A stretch of DNA of 64,000 nucleotides from Dermatemys mawii (lineage: Eukaryota > Chordata > Testudines > Dermatemydidae). Each line of letters begins with the position of its first letter. Within the stretch, counting starts at the first letter, position 1. A model generated the notes under the pieces. It was given only the letters and a program-made list of their open reading frames with translations, ran no database searches and was not told the DNA's origin. The translations under genes were made by a program, and so were the position numbers. Below are positions 47,776 to 61,856 of this stretch, piece after piece. The DNA lies in the NCBI GenBank assembly GCA_007922305.1, contig ML677351.1, positions 7,925,673 to 7,989,672 of the forward strand. The letters run 5' to 3'.

Positions 47776-50700
47776 GCACAGTTCTTTTTTGCCATTCCTT
47801 CTCATAATGCAAATGCAGAGCAAAATTTTTTTCACTGATGCAAAACCAGTGGACAAAGGAAAGGAACAACTTGAATGCTGAGTCACCGAAAGGAACTCTA
47901 CTTGTACAGTACAGTTTCAGACAAACTTCTTGTAAAGACTTTCATGCCTTCTTAAAGAGCAATCAAACACTGCTGAGAAAAATGCGATCTCCAGAGAAGT
48001 ATGTGTGGGCACATGAGGAGAAAGAAAACTGAAGAACTGGAGAAAAGAAAGGACTCACTACATATAAAGAAGTACAGTAAACTTTAAATAATTAAACTTA
48101 ACTTTTGAGGCCATATCACTTTTTCTTATATATACTCAATATAGATGACATGTAGCACACAGCATATAGAACAGAATAACAACACATTAATATAATGCAA
48201 GTTGGTAGATACTGGTGCAAATACTCCTCTTCCCCATGGAGTGTCCTCTTTTTTGAATGTTCAAATATGGTAACTCTAAGTCCTATCTGGTCTCAATATC
48301 TGAAAGCCATCTGGAAGATAAAATATGAGCCTCCAAACATATCCATGTAACCGGTGTAGCTACCAGCTATCAAGATCATAAAATGCCAGTACTAGGTATA
48401 TGGTTAATTGTGTTTCTAAATCTTTCAAGTGCGCTCTTATGTATTATCCCAGATCCACACAGATTATGTGTTAGACGATTCACACAGCGCTTGTCCTTTT
48501 GAGGACTGATTAAACATGATCTAATTATGACATTTTATTCTAGAAAATTGCATCAGTTTGGATACATTTAAGTGATGATATTTCAAATACAGCTTTGACT
48601 TTTCTGAATCTACAGTCAGCTTCACTTTCTTGCATAAATGAATGGGCTGAGCTGTACTTTGACACATTCTGTGCTAAATTTCATTTTAGTGAAGCACTGA
48701 TTTGCTATTCCACCATGTTCTGGTCTCAAACTGAAATTCATCTGGAGGGTGGAGATTTACACACCATGGCAAGTGACAATAGAGAAGAATCACAGAAAGT
48801 CACCTTTTCCCAATACTGAACTGGGAATGTTACTGGGAAAAGGAAAACAAGTATCAGAATAAAATTACATTGTTTTTATTGTTCAATGTAGAGCTTCAGT
48901 CTAGAACCTACCGTAGGACCCTCCTTTTGATGAGTTTGCCATTCAAGATGTAAAGGAACAGCACATTTCCTCAAATGTGACATGCGGGGAAAAATGAAGG
49001 TAAGTACATTTCATAGTAGAAAAGGGTATGGTAAACCTCCCCTCTGCCCCCACCTCCCACCCCACCGACAGAATCCTCTGGCCCTCAATTGATTTTTACA
49101 GGTCATGTGAATAACTATATTTTAAAATGTGTCATTACTCTCTGATTTATAAAACATTTGTTCATTTATGGTAGGCCCAACCAATAATCATTCCACAATA
49201 GTATTTGAGAAAGCCATTTAATTAAAAAGTTTGAATTTTATTTTTCAGTTTTACTTTCCTTATTTCTTTTAAAATAGAACTAAATATTGCATGTGTGTGT
49301 ATACAACTCTTTAGATCTGAAAGGAGGATAGATTATTTCTCTGGAGCACAATAATAACCTCTCAAACTTTCAGGGATGTGATGCAAATATAATGGCTCAA
49401 TTATGTATATAATGTATCAGCATTTAGAAATGTAACAGTAAGTTTCAAGGAAATTATTTTCTCCCAGCCATGGCTAGTTGCTCTCCTGTTTTTGATTAAT
49501 TCTCCTATTTTCATTAGGATAACTATATTTTAGGCCAAAAAATCCCATCTAACTACTAAGATCCCAGAATTACTTCACCTTTAATTACTACCAATCTATT
49601 TCTGCTGCCAAATTACAAAGGATGTTGGGAGAGAGGAAGAGGTGTTAGAATTCATTGCGAAGCAAAATAAGGCTCTCTGTTCCCCTCAAGAACTAAGTAA
49701 TGAGGTAAAGGATAGAACTAAAGATTCAGGCTCTCAACGATAACATGTTCTGCTATTGACTATAATGGCTTAGGAAATGACTTTAAAAAAATCTAAAGCT
49801 ATCTGAAGATAAGCTAATGTAAACACTTTTGCTTTCCTGAAGTACAGTCAACACATACTGCATTGGAAATAGCAGGCTCAAACAAATGTGTTATCTTTGT
49901 TGCACAGGAAGTAAGATTTTAAATGACATTACATCCCATTTTAAAAATGCTTTAGAAGTCAACAGTTTCTAGTAACCCAGGATTTCGGCTGTTGTTACAG
50001 CTGTACCGTAACACTTAGTTTCAAGGCAAATACTGCATTGATGGTAATGATTTTAAAGGCATTACCAACAACTGTGCTACGAAACATGTATTGCTTCAAG
50101 CAATTTTTGGATGCCATTACTTGTGGATATAGTTTCACTAAATTTTTTAATGATATCTGCTTCTTCCTGTGTATGGAACTTAGGTAGGAAAGAAAGGAAC
50201 CAGTTCTAGTCACATCTTTTCCACCCATATGACTCTAACATTAAATAATTTAAGTAATATTCAGAAAAAAGTTACCATGGCTGTAGGTTATTATTAGGAG
50301 TCCTGTTTTCCCAGTTTAGGATGAAAACAAAATCTAAAATCTTCTCAAAATCAGCTCAGCAAATAATTGTGCCATAGAACTGCAATGCAGTTTAGGTACC
50401 ATATTACAGTAGTTTAAAGAGCAAAGCAACTTAAGACGACTCTTCCCAAAGTGAATTTAATCTACTCATTAAATTAAAATGAACATGCCTAACAAGTGTT
50501 GATCTGTCAGTCACCAGTTTATCAGTGGGCCACAAAGTCTACTCCAACATGGGAACTATTTTGCTGCTTCAAAACAGTGCTGCTATAAAAAAGCCATAAG
50601 AATGCATATTATCTTGATAATCTCCCAGAGACTGCGGTATTTCCAGAGCTGAACCTACTGAGAAAACAGGTATGATCACTATGTTACGACCTATCAAAGG

Positions 50701-53700
50701 TAAGTGAGCCATGTCATTTTTGAAGTACCATCCCCAAAGTAATTGCTGTAAGAAGGACATCAGTCTCATAGAAAGACTGATTAGATAAAGATGTCAGATC
50801 ATATCTCAAGTTAACACCATCCTAAGAAGGTATTCTCAAAAGGATGTCGCATTCAGGTAATACAGAATACTCTGTAGGTACTTCTGAGAACTGAATGTTG
50901 CACAGACTTGGGGTTTTTTACAGCAATATGGCTTAGGGGGTTTAGGGATAAAGGTTTCCTGAACACTGGTGGCAAAACTATAGCTGTCATCTAAGCACGA
51001 AGCAATTTGAGAATAAAGATGTATGAGGCTGGTGTCTACCAAACACCAGCACTTTGGTTCTCCTTAAGATCCCCAGAATCTTCAAAATGCGGGGGAGGGA
51101 CAGAAATGAGGAAAGCAAAAAGGTATTGATCATGGGCATTTGCCTGCCACTACTACTACCACTCTTGGTTATGAATAAATGCCACACAACATGAGATCCA
51201 TTTCATTCTCCTGAATTTAAAAAAAAAAAAGAAAAAAGTAATTGCATGGCAATCTAAAAGATGCACTGTTTAATGGGTGAATAAGTCTGCTGTGCAATGA
51301 GATGCCAAATGAAGGAAGGTGCATCTTTTCATCAGTGAAGCTTCAGGGACTCAACAGCATGAAACATCTGTAGTACACTCTTGGTCTGTTGATAGACAAC
51401 CTCTCTCATGTTTCCAAAACTGCTTTTGTTTCCTTTAGGGTGAGGAACAGCCTTTGTTTCTAAGTTGCTTATGTGATGGACAGATTCTTGTCCGGACCAC
51501 TTATTTAGAGGAGCAAAACATTGATCAACTCTGTGCTTCTACCTCTAAAAACTGACATTTATAGTAAGAATTACCCCATTTAGTCTTGACAAGGACATGC
51601 CCTTTATCACATTCTTTAGGACCTTTCACCACCAGGGAATGTGTCACTGGTACATGGTAATCTGAAACCAGTTACATTCTTCAAAAACAAGACATGGAGC
51701 TAATTTAAGTAGGTCTCCAGTGATCAAAAGGCCAAGTCCAGGAAGTCAAGAAAAGAGAGGCAAACAGACTTGTAGTGGTATAAAGTCTCTGAAGGATGAC
51801 TGGTTACCGATGCCGGATTATCCCATTGCCTTCACTGGCTGATCTAGTACACAGAAGCCTCACTCAGTTGTGAGTAAAGTCTGAAGATATGTAAGCAGGT
51901 TCCATTCAGGAAGTGGGAACAATATCCTATTAACCTGTCTTGTAATTGAACCTTCTGTTATGGCTCCAATTTTTATATATATTTTATACCACCTTTCTGA
52001 ATCAACTATATAAAAATTATATCACTTAATATTAAGTTACAAAGCTACTTCTCTAACTGAGACAGTGCCACACATCTCTAGAGTTCTGTACTACTGCCCA
52101 CTAAAATGAACTGATAGATTTTAAGCTCTTGGTATAAAAAAATATCAAGTGCCTTTTGATTTGGCTAAGTCAGTAACACACAACACTGTAACGTGAACAA
52201 ACAGAAGAGACTCAGGATAAGATATGCAATGCTATGCTATGCTCTATTTAGGGAAGAGGTTCCATGTTGGAAGATACATTTATTACATGCAAATGCTGCA
52301 TGCAGGGATCATGTTGCTATTTTGTTTATTTAAAAAAAGGCCAATAACACAAAATAAATACAGGAAAAGCATATGAAAATAAGAGAGAATAAAATACTTT
52401 TAAACAATGCAAACGACACCAGGAAGCAAGTGCAACAATGTAATGCTTAAAGCTCATAATTTTAAAGGCAGAGGCAGAGATTGTAGTGAGGGAAATGGTT
52501 CCCTTGATTCAGTTTATTGAAGATGCCAAATAGTTATTAGTGCTAGATTGGTGCTATTTACCAAGGGACAAATGGCCCTGGCTAGCTAAAATATAGATCT
52601 CAGTGAGGGATAAGTGATACAGATACAGCATATTTTGGATAACATTACATATCTAGCCCCTTTGCTGGGCCTACTGGGGAGTGGGAAGCAGAGAATGAAT
52701 AAGCTTGCACATTCATGCTTCCTTATATTTTACCTGTTCTGTGTATACAAGCAGAATTTTAGTTTCTGGGGCTGGCAGTCTGATACATGGAATTAAATTG
52801 TATATGTACTTAAACATATATTAGTAGAATTAAAAAATCTTTTAATGTTAATATTTCACATCCTGAAAGATTTTATGGAGTTTTGACATGTACCCTAACT
52901 TCTTCTTTTGTAACTGGAGACTTTCTAAAACTTATTCTCTTCTTTGTTCTATAATACATATAAGTAATAACCCCATGTTATTGTAAAAACAAAAACAAAG
53001 TTTCCTTGATGAATTATCCTATCTCAAAAAATTAGCAGTGAATTTGTTGTGAAAACATGCAGTGAGGAGGAGTAAAATTTAATGTTTAAAGGACTGAAAT
53101 CTAAATAAAGTTGTGACAATCTGAATTGACGAAAAAGGAAGTGCTTCATAAAATGCAAATTACTGCCATAGACAAGAGTCACTTCCAGTCATACCTACCA
53201 GTTACAGTGCATAAAAGCTTTTGTCCTCTCCTCCCACATTTTTTTTTACAAATGTCTTTCAGTTAAACTGATTGTTTAGCATTGAAACATAACCAAATGA
53301 ATATGCTAAAATGTTCTTTTGTGTTTCTTAAATGCCCATCAAATAAAGGCAATTTTATTGTGTAAACATGTGACGACAAAACTAAAATTTAAGGATTTTT
53401 AAAGTAGCAATTGCATATGATAATACTGTTTGTATGAAAGAGGTGCAGTGACAAGTGAATCAAAACAGTGTTTTCTCTTTGACCACTATGAGTCTAACTG
53501 TAGTTTATAATGATAGTGTTATATTTATGTTTCACAGATGTTAAATTTAATGTAAATTTATTCCAGTAGCCTTCAATTATTTTCCTGTTTCCTAGAATAT
53601 CTGATTCTTTACCTTTTCAGTGCTATTTAAAATGCTTCACTGGTTTTGCATTTTCACATCATTGCTTGTTCTGTTAAAATCCTTTCAAATACCACGTTAC

Positions 53701-55621
53701 CAGTGCTAAAAATCTCATTTGCTAACACACATATTAGTGATTTTCCCCTTTTAAGCATTGATTTCAAATTTAGCAACAGTCAAGTCTCGGCAAATCTCAA
53801 CTCACATTTTGCAACTCTGAGATTCACTTTCAGTACCAGTGTGATTGGAACTGAATTAGCAGTTAATTCTATGATATTGCTCTGTGGCAAATTTGTGAAA
53901 CTCTGTTAGAAGATATTTGTCTTTTATCCATCTCAAGAATTAAGACACTTGAAAAACCATGTGGTGGCACTAATGTTTTGTATACATTTCCAGACTCTGT
54001 CATGAAGATTCTCCCTACAATCTAATCAAGATGACTTGAGAAGGGGTCACAAACACATTTAGAAACTGCCAAGTGAATTGGCAGCAGCAGCACTGCTCCA
54101 CCAATGTAGACCTAACCCTAGTTTCTAGACTTTAAATGGGAAATTGTCAGCATGAATATACATATACTTTTACATAAACAAGATATAGTGCCCTTGACAT
54201 CATGTGCATTTTAAGAAGTTGTTATTAAATCATACTACATTGTAGGTTATAAATAAAACTCTGGATTTTTAATTAATCACACATTACAAATATCGTTTGC
54301 AACATACACAAAAATCTTTAAAACACATTCAGCATTTATGAACTATATTGTTCAGTAAGTAATAGTAAACTGTAGGTCAAAAGAACCTGATTTCAATAAA
54401 GAGCTTAATGCTACAGCTACTCAACTCTATAAAAACCATTGAACAACTAGACAATATATGTGTTTTAAAGCAGTTTCAAGAACTTTGGATTAGTTACTGA
54501 GCCAAATTCTTATCTTTCCTCAAGAGGGATTTCAGGTGTGCATCTGGTCGATTAATTCATTTCAGTGTTATGACAAAATACTATATAATCAAAGCCATAT
54601 GAGTGCTAGGTCTACGCTGCGCTTCCATCAGTATTCAGGTGTAATCATTGTAATTCAGAAATAAAAACGTACAAAAAATGGCCTTTAACAGAAAGTCTTA
54701 GATGTTTCATAAATAGGACTTGCCCTTCAAGTCCTGGCAGAGTGTACAGCAGGAAGTAGAAAGACCTCCTGCTCCTGTGAAAACTTGAGTGGAGAGTAAA
54801 CATGGACACCAGGACCAAAAAAAGTGACATAACTTCCAGGGCTGTTAAGCAACAACAATTTCCCTAGACTTCTACAGGAGTTGCGGATGCTCATCTCAGG
54901 GGTGGGGAGATGGATATCAGGACTCTTATTTAGGTTCCTAAATCTGACTTTCACTGCCTAAATATCTGAGTCTGAAATTTCTGACTTCGGTATAGTCCTC
55001 CTCACTAAATATCAAGACCCTTTCATGCACAGTCACTTTTAACTCTGTTCTTCTGAGCAGAAAAGAGAAAAGGGGCATGTTTGATGAAATGTAAATGAAT
55101 AACAAACCTATCGGCTCCTGTCTTTGGCCATATGCCTGCTATTAGCCAGAGGCAGTTGACCACGAACCAACACTCACTTGAGCAGACCTGTTTTCTCTTG
55201 TGCGCCCAATCACGCTAAGTAATTTTTGCCTTATGTTTATATACAAAACACTTTGCATCTGTGCTGTGTAACATCAAACTTTTACTCTATCACCAGTAAC
55301 ATTAAACTTCATTTGATATGATGTGGTGGAATAAAGTATCAATAATCTTTGAATCAGGCATGCAACATTTAACAGCCAACAAAGAACCAAAACTGCACAG
55401 AAAAATAAAGATGCATCTGGCCAACAAATCCAAATCTCCAAAATGTCTGTGTTTCCTTCCCACATATTTTTATGTAGTACAGTAAATTCAACTACATAGT
55501 TCCTACCTTTATTTTAAGTCATTTTTTGTCTCAGAGAAAGTTGATGTTTTTTTTCTCTTAAATTTCCATGATAATAGCCAGCATCAAGACAAGTGACTAT
55601 TCGTAAAAGGTGAAAACCTTT
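47776..55621. other. ROBO1 intron next to the Ig1 exon, no repeat recognised
   Basis: About 7.8 kb downstream of the exon on the minus strand. AT-rich, free of the elements seen elsewhere, and without exon-like frames; I looked for the Ig2 coding sequence on the minus strand and did not see it. TA-rich at 51970-51985. Low repeat content could reflect constraint, but I cannot test conservation here. Confidence 0.55.
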
Positions 55622-56208
<587 letters not shown>

Positions 56209-56390
56209 AATGAAACAACTAAGTTATTAACTTTATCTACTGTTTTACAGTACAAAGATGAAAAACCTTTACAGGTATCGGGGGAGTCTCGGTAAGAGTA
56301 ATGAAACAACTAAGTTATTAACTTTATCTACTGTTTTACAGTACAAAGATGAAAAACCTTTACAGGTATCGGGGGAGTCTCGGTAAGAGT
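56209..56390. repeat. Perfect two-copy 91-bp tandem duplication
   Basis: 56209-56299 and 56300-56390 are identical (each starts AATGAAACAACTAAGTTATT and ends GGTAAGAGT). It lies 255 bases from the ROBO1 exon on its 5' side. No third copy. Confidence 0.96.
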
Positions 56391-57843
56391 AACGCTGCTC
56401 TGGGCACATAGAGTAGATTTGGGTCTGGCCTGACTGGCAAGCTGGAGACTCCTCTGGTTTATGCAAGGACATTAGAGCGTAACATCTACTGACCTCAAAA
56501 TTACTTTCTTTTACTTGTACTGTTAACTGCTTTGGACACTGACTAGGAGCATGAGAAACTGGAATTGTCATGGAATGAAAATACCTCTCAAAAACTTTCT
56601 GTACCAGGAAAACTACAGAGAAGGTAATGTCAGTAATGACTGAACTGCCACTCATCACAGTATTGAGGTTTTTATTCCCTAGTTCTCTATATCACTCACC
56701 CTAGGAACTATTTCACCACCTGGCCTCAAATAATTGAAAGCTGTGAACTAACAAGCTCCTCTTTTAAAGGATGACATAACTCAGAACCTCACTGCACTCT
56801 CTCATATGGCCAGGAGTAATCATAACTACCTTTTAGACAGGTATATACCACAGGAGAATAGGACAACATACATTAGAGAGCCCTATGTACCATTTATTCA
56901 TGAACCATCTACAGTATAGATGTGAGACTACAAAGGTTTCCAAATTTTTTAAATTCAAGACCGCATTCTCCTTCTCACAATTTTCTTTATTTTCTCTCTT
57001 TCTTGATATACAACTTTTCCACAGTGAAAGTTAGCCTCTGGAGTTAATAATTTTGATAATTAAAATTTTAAGTCAAAATTATCTATTATTAGAGTAGTAA
57101 TATGTGTTCTGAATGGCTATGAAACACCATGAAAGTGGTGTGGAAAATTAGAAGAGGAGGATCCAGAGAGAGTGCTGCTGTCAATGTAAACACAGAAATA
57201 ACTGTAAAATGCAGAATTTACATGTAATGTTTATTTCACACTCTCCTCACCTCAGGCTAATTAGTGTCAATTAAATTTCACACTAATCAGCCAACAATTA
57301 ACGTACAATCCTAAAACTGCGGACTTTGGTGTCTGCATTAAAAATAGATTTACACTCTTTATGCAATGCAAGAAGATAGTTTTGTGTGAACTCTTGTGAT
57401 CAGTACACACACATCAACTTAACCACCAATCAAATGTGCTTTGTGGTCCCTTGATGAATGGCACCATAGTATGCTTATACAGAATATATTTGGAACATAT
57501 TTGCATTAGCATTACAAATAGGAAATTATTTTAAAATATTAAATATAAAAATACATGGAGCCTAATTATACCAGAAAATTCCAGTTGGATAAAAGGATCT
57601 TTCATTACTTTGCTCACTTCTGCAGCCATTCATTTCTGTTCCAGAAACAAAGAGCCTCTCAAACCTATGATACCTCAGCAACAAAAGTAAGCACAAAATT
57701 TATTCTACATAATTTTAACATGCAAAAGCTAAGCACAAAAATATGATGGATCTTTAAGGAATTAAAGAAGAATGGAAGTCAGAAAACCCCTGACTTATTA
57801 TCCAGTTTTATTACTGTGTGACTTTGGAAAAGACATGCAGGGT
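56391..57843. other. ROBO1 intron, open frame without family match
   Basis: The minus strand holds a 129-codon open frame (56269-56658) starting MMSGSSVITDITFS that runs into the 91-bp duplication. No splice-site evidence or family resemblance; I do not call it a gene. The rest is AT-rich intron. Confidence 0.5.
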
Positions 57844-57848
57844 ATGTC

Positions 57849-59319
57849 TGTGATGGGTTCAGTCACAGAGACCCCCTTGGGGCTGTCACTTGACGTACTG
57901 AAACTACCTCTGAGCCCATTTTCCTGCCAGCTTGGGACTCCAGAACCCTGTCTTGTTGAGCCAGACACAATACTCCACTGTAGTACAGACCCAGGTCTGA
58001 ACCCTCCCTCCCCAAAAGCTGCAGGCTTTAACTGAAAACCACTCAGCAGGTATCCCTGTCTCCAGCACCCAGACATCCAGCTCCCAATGGGATCCAAATC
58101 TCAAATAAATCAGTTTTACTCTCTATAAAGCTCATACATGATAAACTCAAATTGTCCACTCTCTCTAACACTGACAGAGAGATATGTGCAGCTGTTTACT
58201 CCCTCAGTTATTAATCACTTACACTGATTAATAAACACAAGTGATTTTATTAAGTATAAGAAGTAGGATTTAAGTGGTTTCAAGTAATGACAGAACAAAG
58301 TACATTACCAAGCAAAATAAAAAACATGCAAGTCTAAGCCTAATACATTTAATAAACTGAATACAGGTAAATCTCACCCTCAGAGATGTTCCATTAAGCT
58401 TCTTTCACAGACTAGACTCCTACTTGGTCCCAATATTTTCCCCCGATAGTGTTCTTGCTAGTTCTAGCTCAGATGGCAACTATGGGATTTCTCATGACTG
58501 GCCTCTTTCATTTTGTTCCGCCCCCTTTTTATAGCTTTGGCCCAAGGTGGGAATCCTTTCGTCTCTCTGGGTTCCCACCCCTCCTCCTAAAGGGAAAAAC
58601 ACCAGGTTTAAGATGGATCCCAATATCAGCTGACATGGTCACATGTCACTGTCAGACCTCATTTTTCATTACTCACAGACTGGCCCCCACATCCACAGGA
58701 AGGCATGCACGTAAATAAACCATCATCTACAGCCAGTTATCATAGTCAATGGGTGCCATCAAGATCCTAAACCACCATTAATAGCCCACGCCTTGCATAA
58801 TTACAATAGGACCTCAGAGTTAACTTCATATTTCTAGTTTTAGATACAAGAAAGATACATACATATGAATAGTATGAACACACTCAGTATAACAGGGTCT
58901 GCAACCCTTCAGAAGTGGCGTGCAGAGTCTTCATTTATTCACTCTAATTTAAGGTTTTGCGTGCCAGTAATACATTTTAATGTTTTTAGATTTCTGTCTA
59001 TACATCTTTAATATATAACTAAACTACTGTTGTATGCAAAGTAAATAAGGTTTTTAAAATGTTTAAGAAGCTTCATTTAAAATTAAATTCAAATGCAGAG
59101 CCCCCCTGGACCGGTGACCAGAACCGGGGCAGTGTCAGTGCCACTGAAAATCAGCTCATGTGCCGCCTTCGGCACACGTCATAGATTGCCTATCCCTGCA
59201 GTATATTAAAGATTTGTAATGATACTTTACAAGAGACCTTTTGCATATAGCATATTCCAGTTACGTTATATTCACGTTCCAAAAATATTTACATAAAGCG
59301 TATGGAGTGCAATTTCACA
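57849..59319 (-). mobile_element. Solo LTR interrupted by a hAT-like element
   Basis: Terminal bases TGTGATGGGTT... and ...AATTTCACA, with ATGTC exactly at 57844-57848 and 59320-59324 as a 5-bp target duplication. Minus orientation is favoured: a TATA-like CTATAAAAAGGGGG at about 58522-58534 is followed about 280 bases on by AATAAA at 58246-58251. Net length is about 1165 bp without the insertion at 58893-59198. No internal gag/pol/env region, so it is a solo LTR of an endogenous LTR retroelement; the family is recognised from memory. Confidence 0.88.
58893..59198. mobile_element. hAT-like MITE inside the solo LTR
   Basis: Ends CAGGGTCTGCAACCCTTC and ATTGCCTATCCCTG. Flanks CAGTATAA (58885-58892) and CAGTATAT (59199-59206) match 7 of 8. 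End motifs (GGCGTGC..., GGCACACGTCATAG) relate it to the 10429-11135 element, but the interior is AT-rich and lacks the hairpin units. Confidence 0.88.
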
Positions 59320-59324
59320 ATGTC

Positions 59325-61856
59325 TACACTGCAATTAGACATGTTGCTGGCCAAGGGAAGAAAAAAAAGCAGAAATGAGGGATCAAAATAAGGTAACTGT
59401 TACACTTTTAGAGCATTTAGAAGATCTAAAAATGCTAAATTTAATTATTTGAATGTATTATATTTTCAAGTATTATTTTTAAAAGGCAAAAAGCCTGCAC
59501 AGATTTTGAGTCCATTACCTACTCTACATTTCATGGATCACACTAGTCAGCTAATACTGTAGTCAACCTTCTTTATTACCACTACTAAATAAGGCCCAAG
59601 ATACAAGAATACAAGCAAGTCTCTCCAAATATATTGTGTTATTTTTATGCACTGTCCTTCAATTACCATAAACAGTAAAGGTGAAAACACTAGGCTCAAA
59701 ACTTTCTTGAAAATTGAGAGATTCTGATTTCCTGTGGGGGATCAGGGAGGAGGGAGAGTAGAGAATCTCACGTGAGGTTAAGTTCTCATGAAATTTTAGG
59801 AATTTTCATGTACTCTTTACACTTGTTTGATGGGTAATAACAGAGAAGTTAAAATGACAGAACCAACCATTAACAGATTTCTGTGTTGATACTTTATAAA
59901 GTAACCTTTTTCTGGAAAATTCCTTGAAACAGGAGGGGACAAAGGTTGTATGAGTAGTTGACTGACGCACAGTGAGCATTAACAGCAAATTTAGTGACAA
60001 CTGCCTGAGGGGATATAATGGCCTTGACAACCAAGTTATAATCTTTCTGTGTACCTACATACTATTTTTGAAATCTTTCTTTCCTTTTAACTTTGTTATT
60101 TAAGCTCCATTTATATTTTATTGAGTAGAAGCAGCTTCAGTTATCAACATAAATCTTACAGTGGGCACCAATCCTGTAATTTTCTTGTCAAAAATCGACC
60201 CCACAAGGGATATTTGGTAAAAATAGAACACAGCACCTATTAGTTACACTTTATCTGGTGCTAAATGCACAGCAGAGCTACTCTTTTTTTCCCCTCAAAA
60301 ATCAGACAGTACTGTATTAGAGACACTAACAAACTTGTGCTCCCTACTCTAGTATAATTCAAGTCTTATATCAGAAGTCAACAGGATGCCTTCTATTAGA
60401 GTGCGTCATACTGATGACTTTCATGCTGCTAGTAAAATGAACAACATTATGAAAAATCATATTTACAATTTATTGCATTGTACCACAGCTATTTTTACAA
60501 GAATTCAGACCTTGGAGGAAACAGATGTGAAGAATCAAAAGGAGGATCACAAGGTCAGACAAATACAGTTAAGCTCCTTAGGGCAAATATTGCCTTTATT
60601 CTCTCCTTAATGTACCATCAAATCTATTCATGCAATATACAAATATGAAATAATACAAAATAGATATTTTTCCCTCCTAAGTGTAAGCTAATCTGAAAAC
60701 TCTTGATATCAAGGCAACAAAACATTATCCACAGTGCCAAGCCCAGACCCAAAGCCACTATCATCCACCAAAAAAAAAACCCATAGCACACACTTCCATA
60801 TCACCATGATCCTAATGTCTCCAAAAGAAGGTTCTTTGAAGCATGAAACAGCTCTAAGTCAAGACCATATCTAAAACCTTGTCAGAAAAATTCTGAAACT
60901 TCAGTTAAGATGCATAAAGAAAACATTATTTCCTCCAGCTAAAGATCCATGAGAGAATCCACTCAAATCCTGTAAAAAGCTCCTGATGTAACTGACTTTA
61001 GGAAGGTGCCTGTAAAAACATTTCCTACTGGCCCAATTAATTCTTCCCATTTCATAAACCGAGCATTTAAAGTGAAATATGTTTACTCTGAAAGAAGTAT
61101 TATTTTTCATTGAAAAGATCAGATCGGAAATGCTGCTATTGTGTCTTGTGTTTTTCATAGAGCAAAAAGAAGAATTCGGACAGATGAGAACAGAGAAGAA
61201 TCATACTGAAGAAATTCTAGACCAGTCCCATGCTATCATCATTGTTGGTTAGCCCAGAGTCATTAGGATAAATAAAAAGTTTGGTCCTTTTTCAGAAGTC
61301 CAGATCGCTCAATGTTGTGTCCATCAGACCTCACCCAAGTGACCATCCTGAAGCTCCCAAAGATACTCAATATTGTAGCTCCGTAATATCCTCTTCCTTT
61401 GCACTCTGAGCATGGGATTAGAGTTATATGACTAATTGATTTTTTAGCTAGCAGTATTGAAAATTTTCAATTTTTTCTATGTAAAAGTAAAATCATTTCA
61501 TTTTAAGTTTAACAGTTTGTTTCATTTGTGAGCCTTTTTGAACAAAATTTAAGTACATTTCAAAAACAAAATTAACTTCACGTGGAAAACTCAAAATATT
61601 TTGTTTTGAAAACTTTTGTTCAGAATTTTTCATTTCCTTTCTTTTGATGAAAACCATTTGGACAAATTCACAAAATGTTTCAGTTGGTGTAAATCTGCAT
61701 TTTTTGGTTTAAAAAAAAAGTTTGACCCAAAAAACTTCACCAAGCTCTAGTGAAGATTTTGGCATAAACACCAGTTTGTGCTGTATACACTGCCTGCTTT
61801 AATGGGGTCAGATGGATTTGTTAGGAAAGGATAGATTCTCTTTTGGGTACTATTGT
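59325..61856. other. ROBO1 upstream intron, nothing recognised
   Basis: AT-rich, no exon-like frame and no named repeat. Frames at 59806-60030, 60386-60610 and 60901-61158 are short with no family resemblance. Confidence 0.55.
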
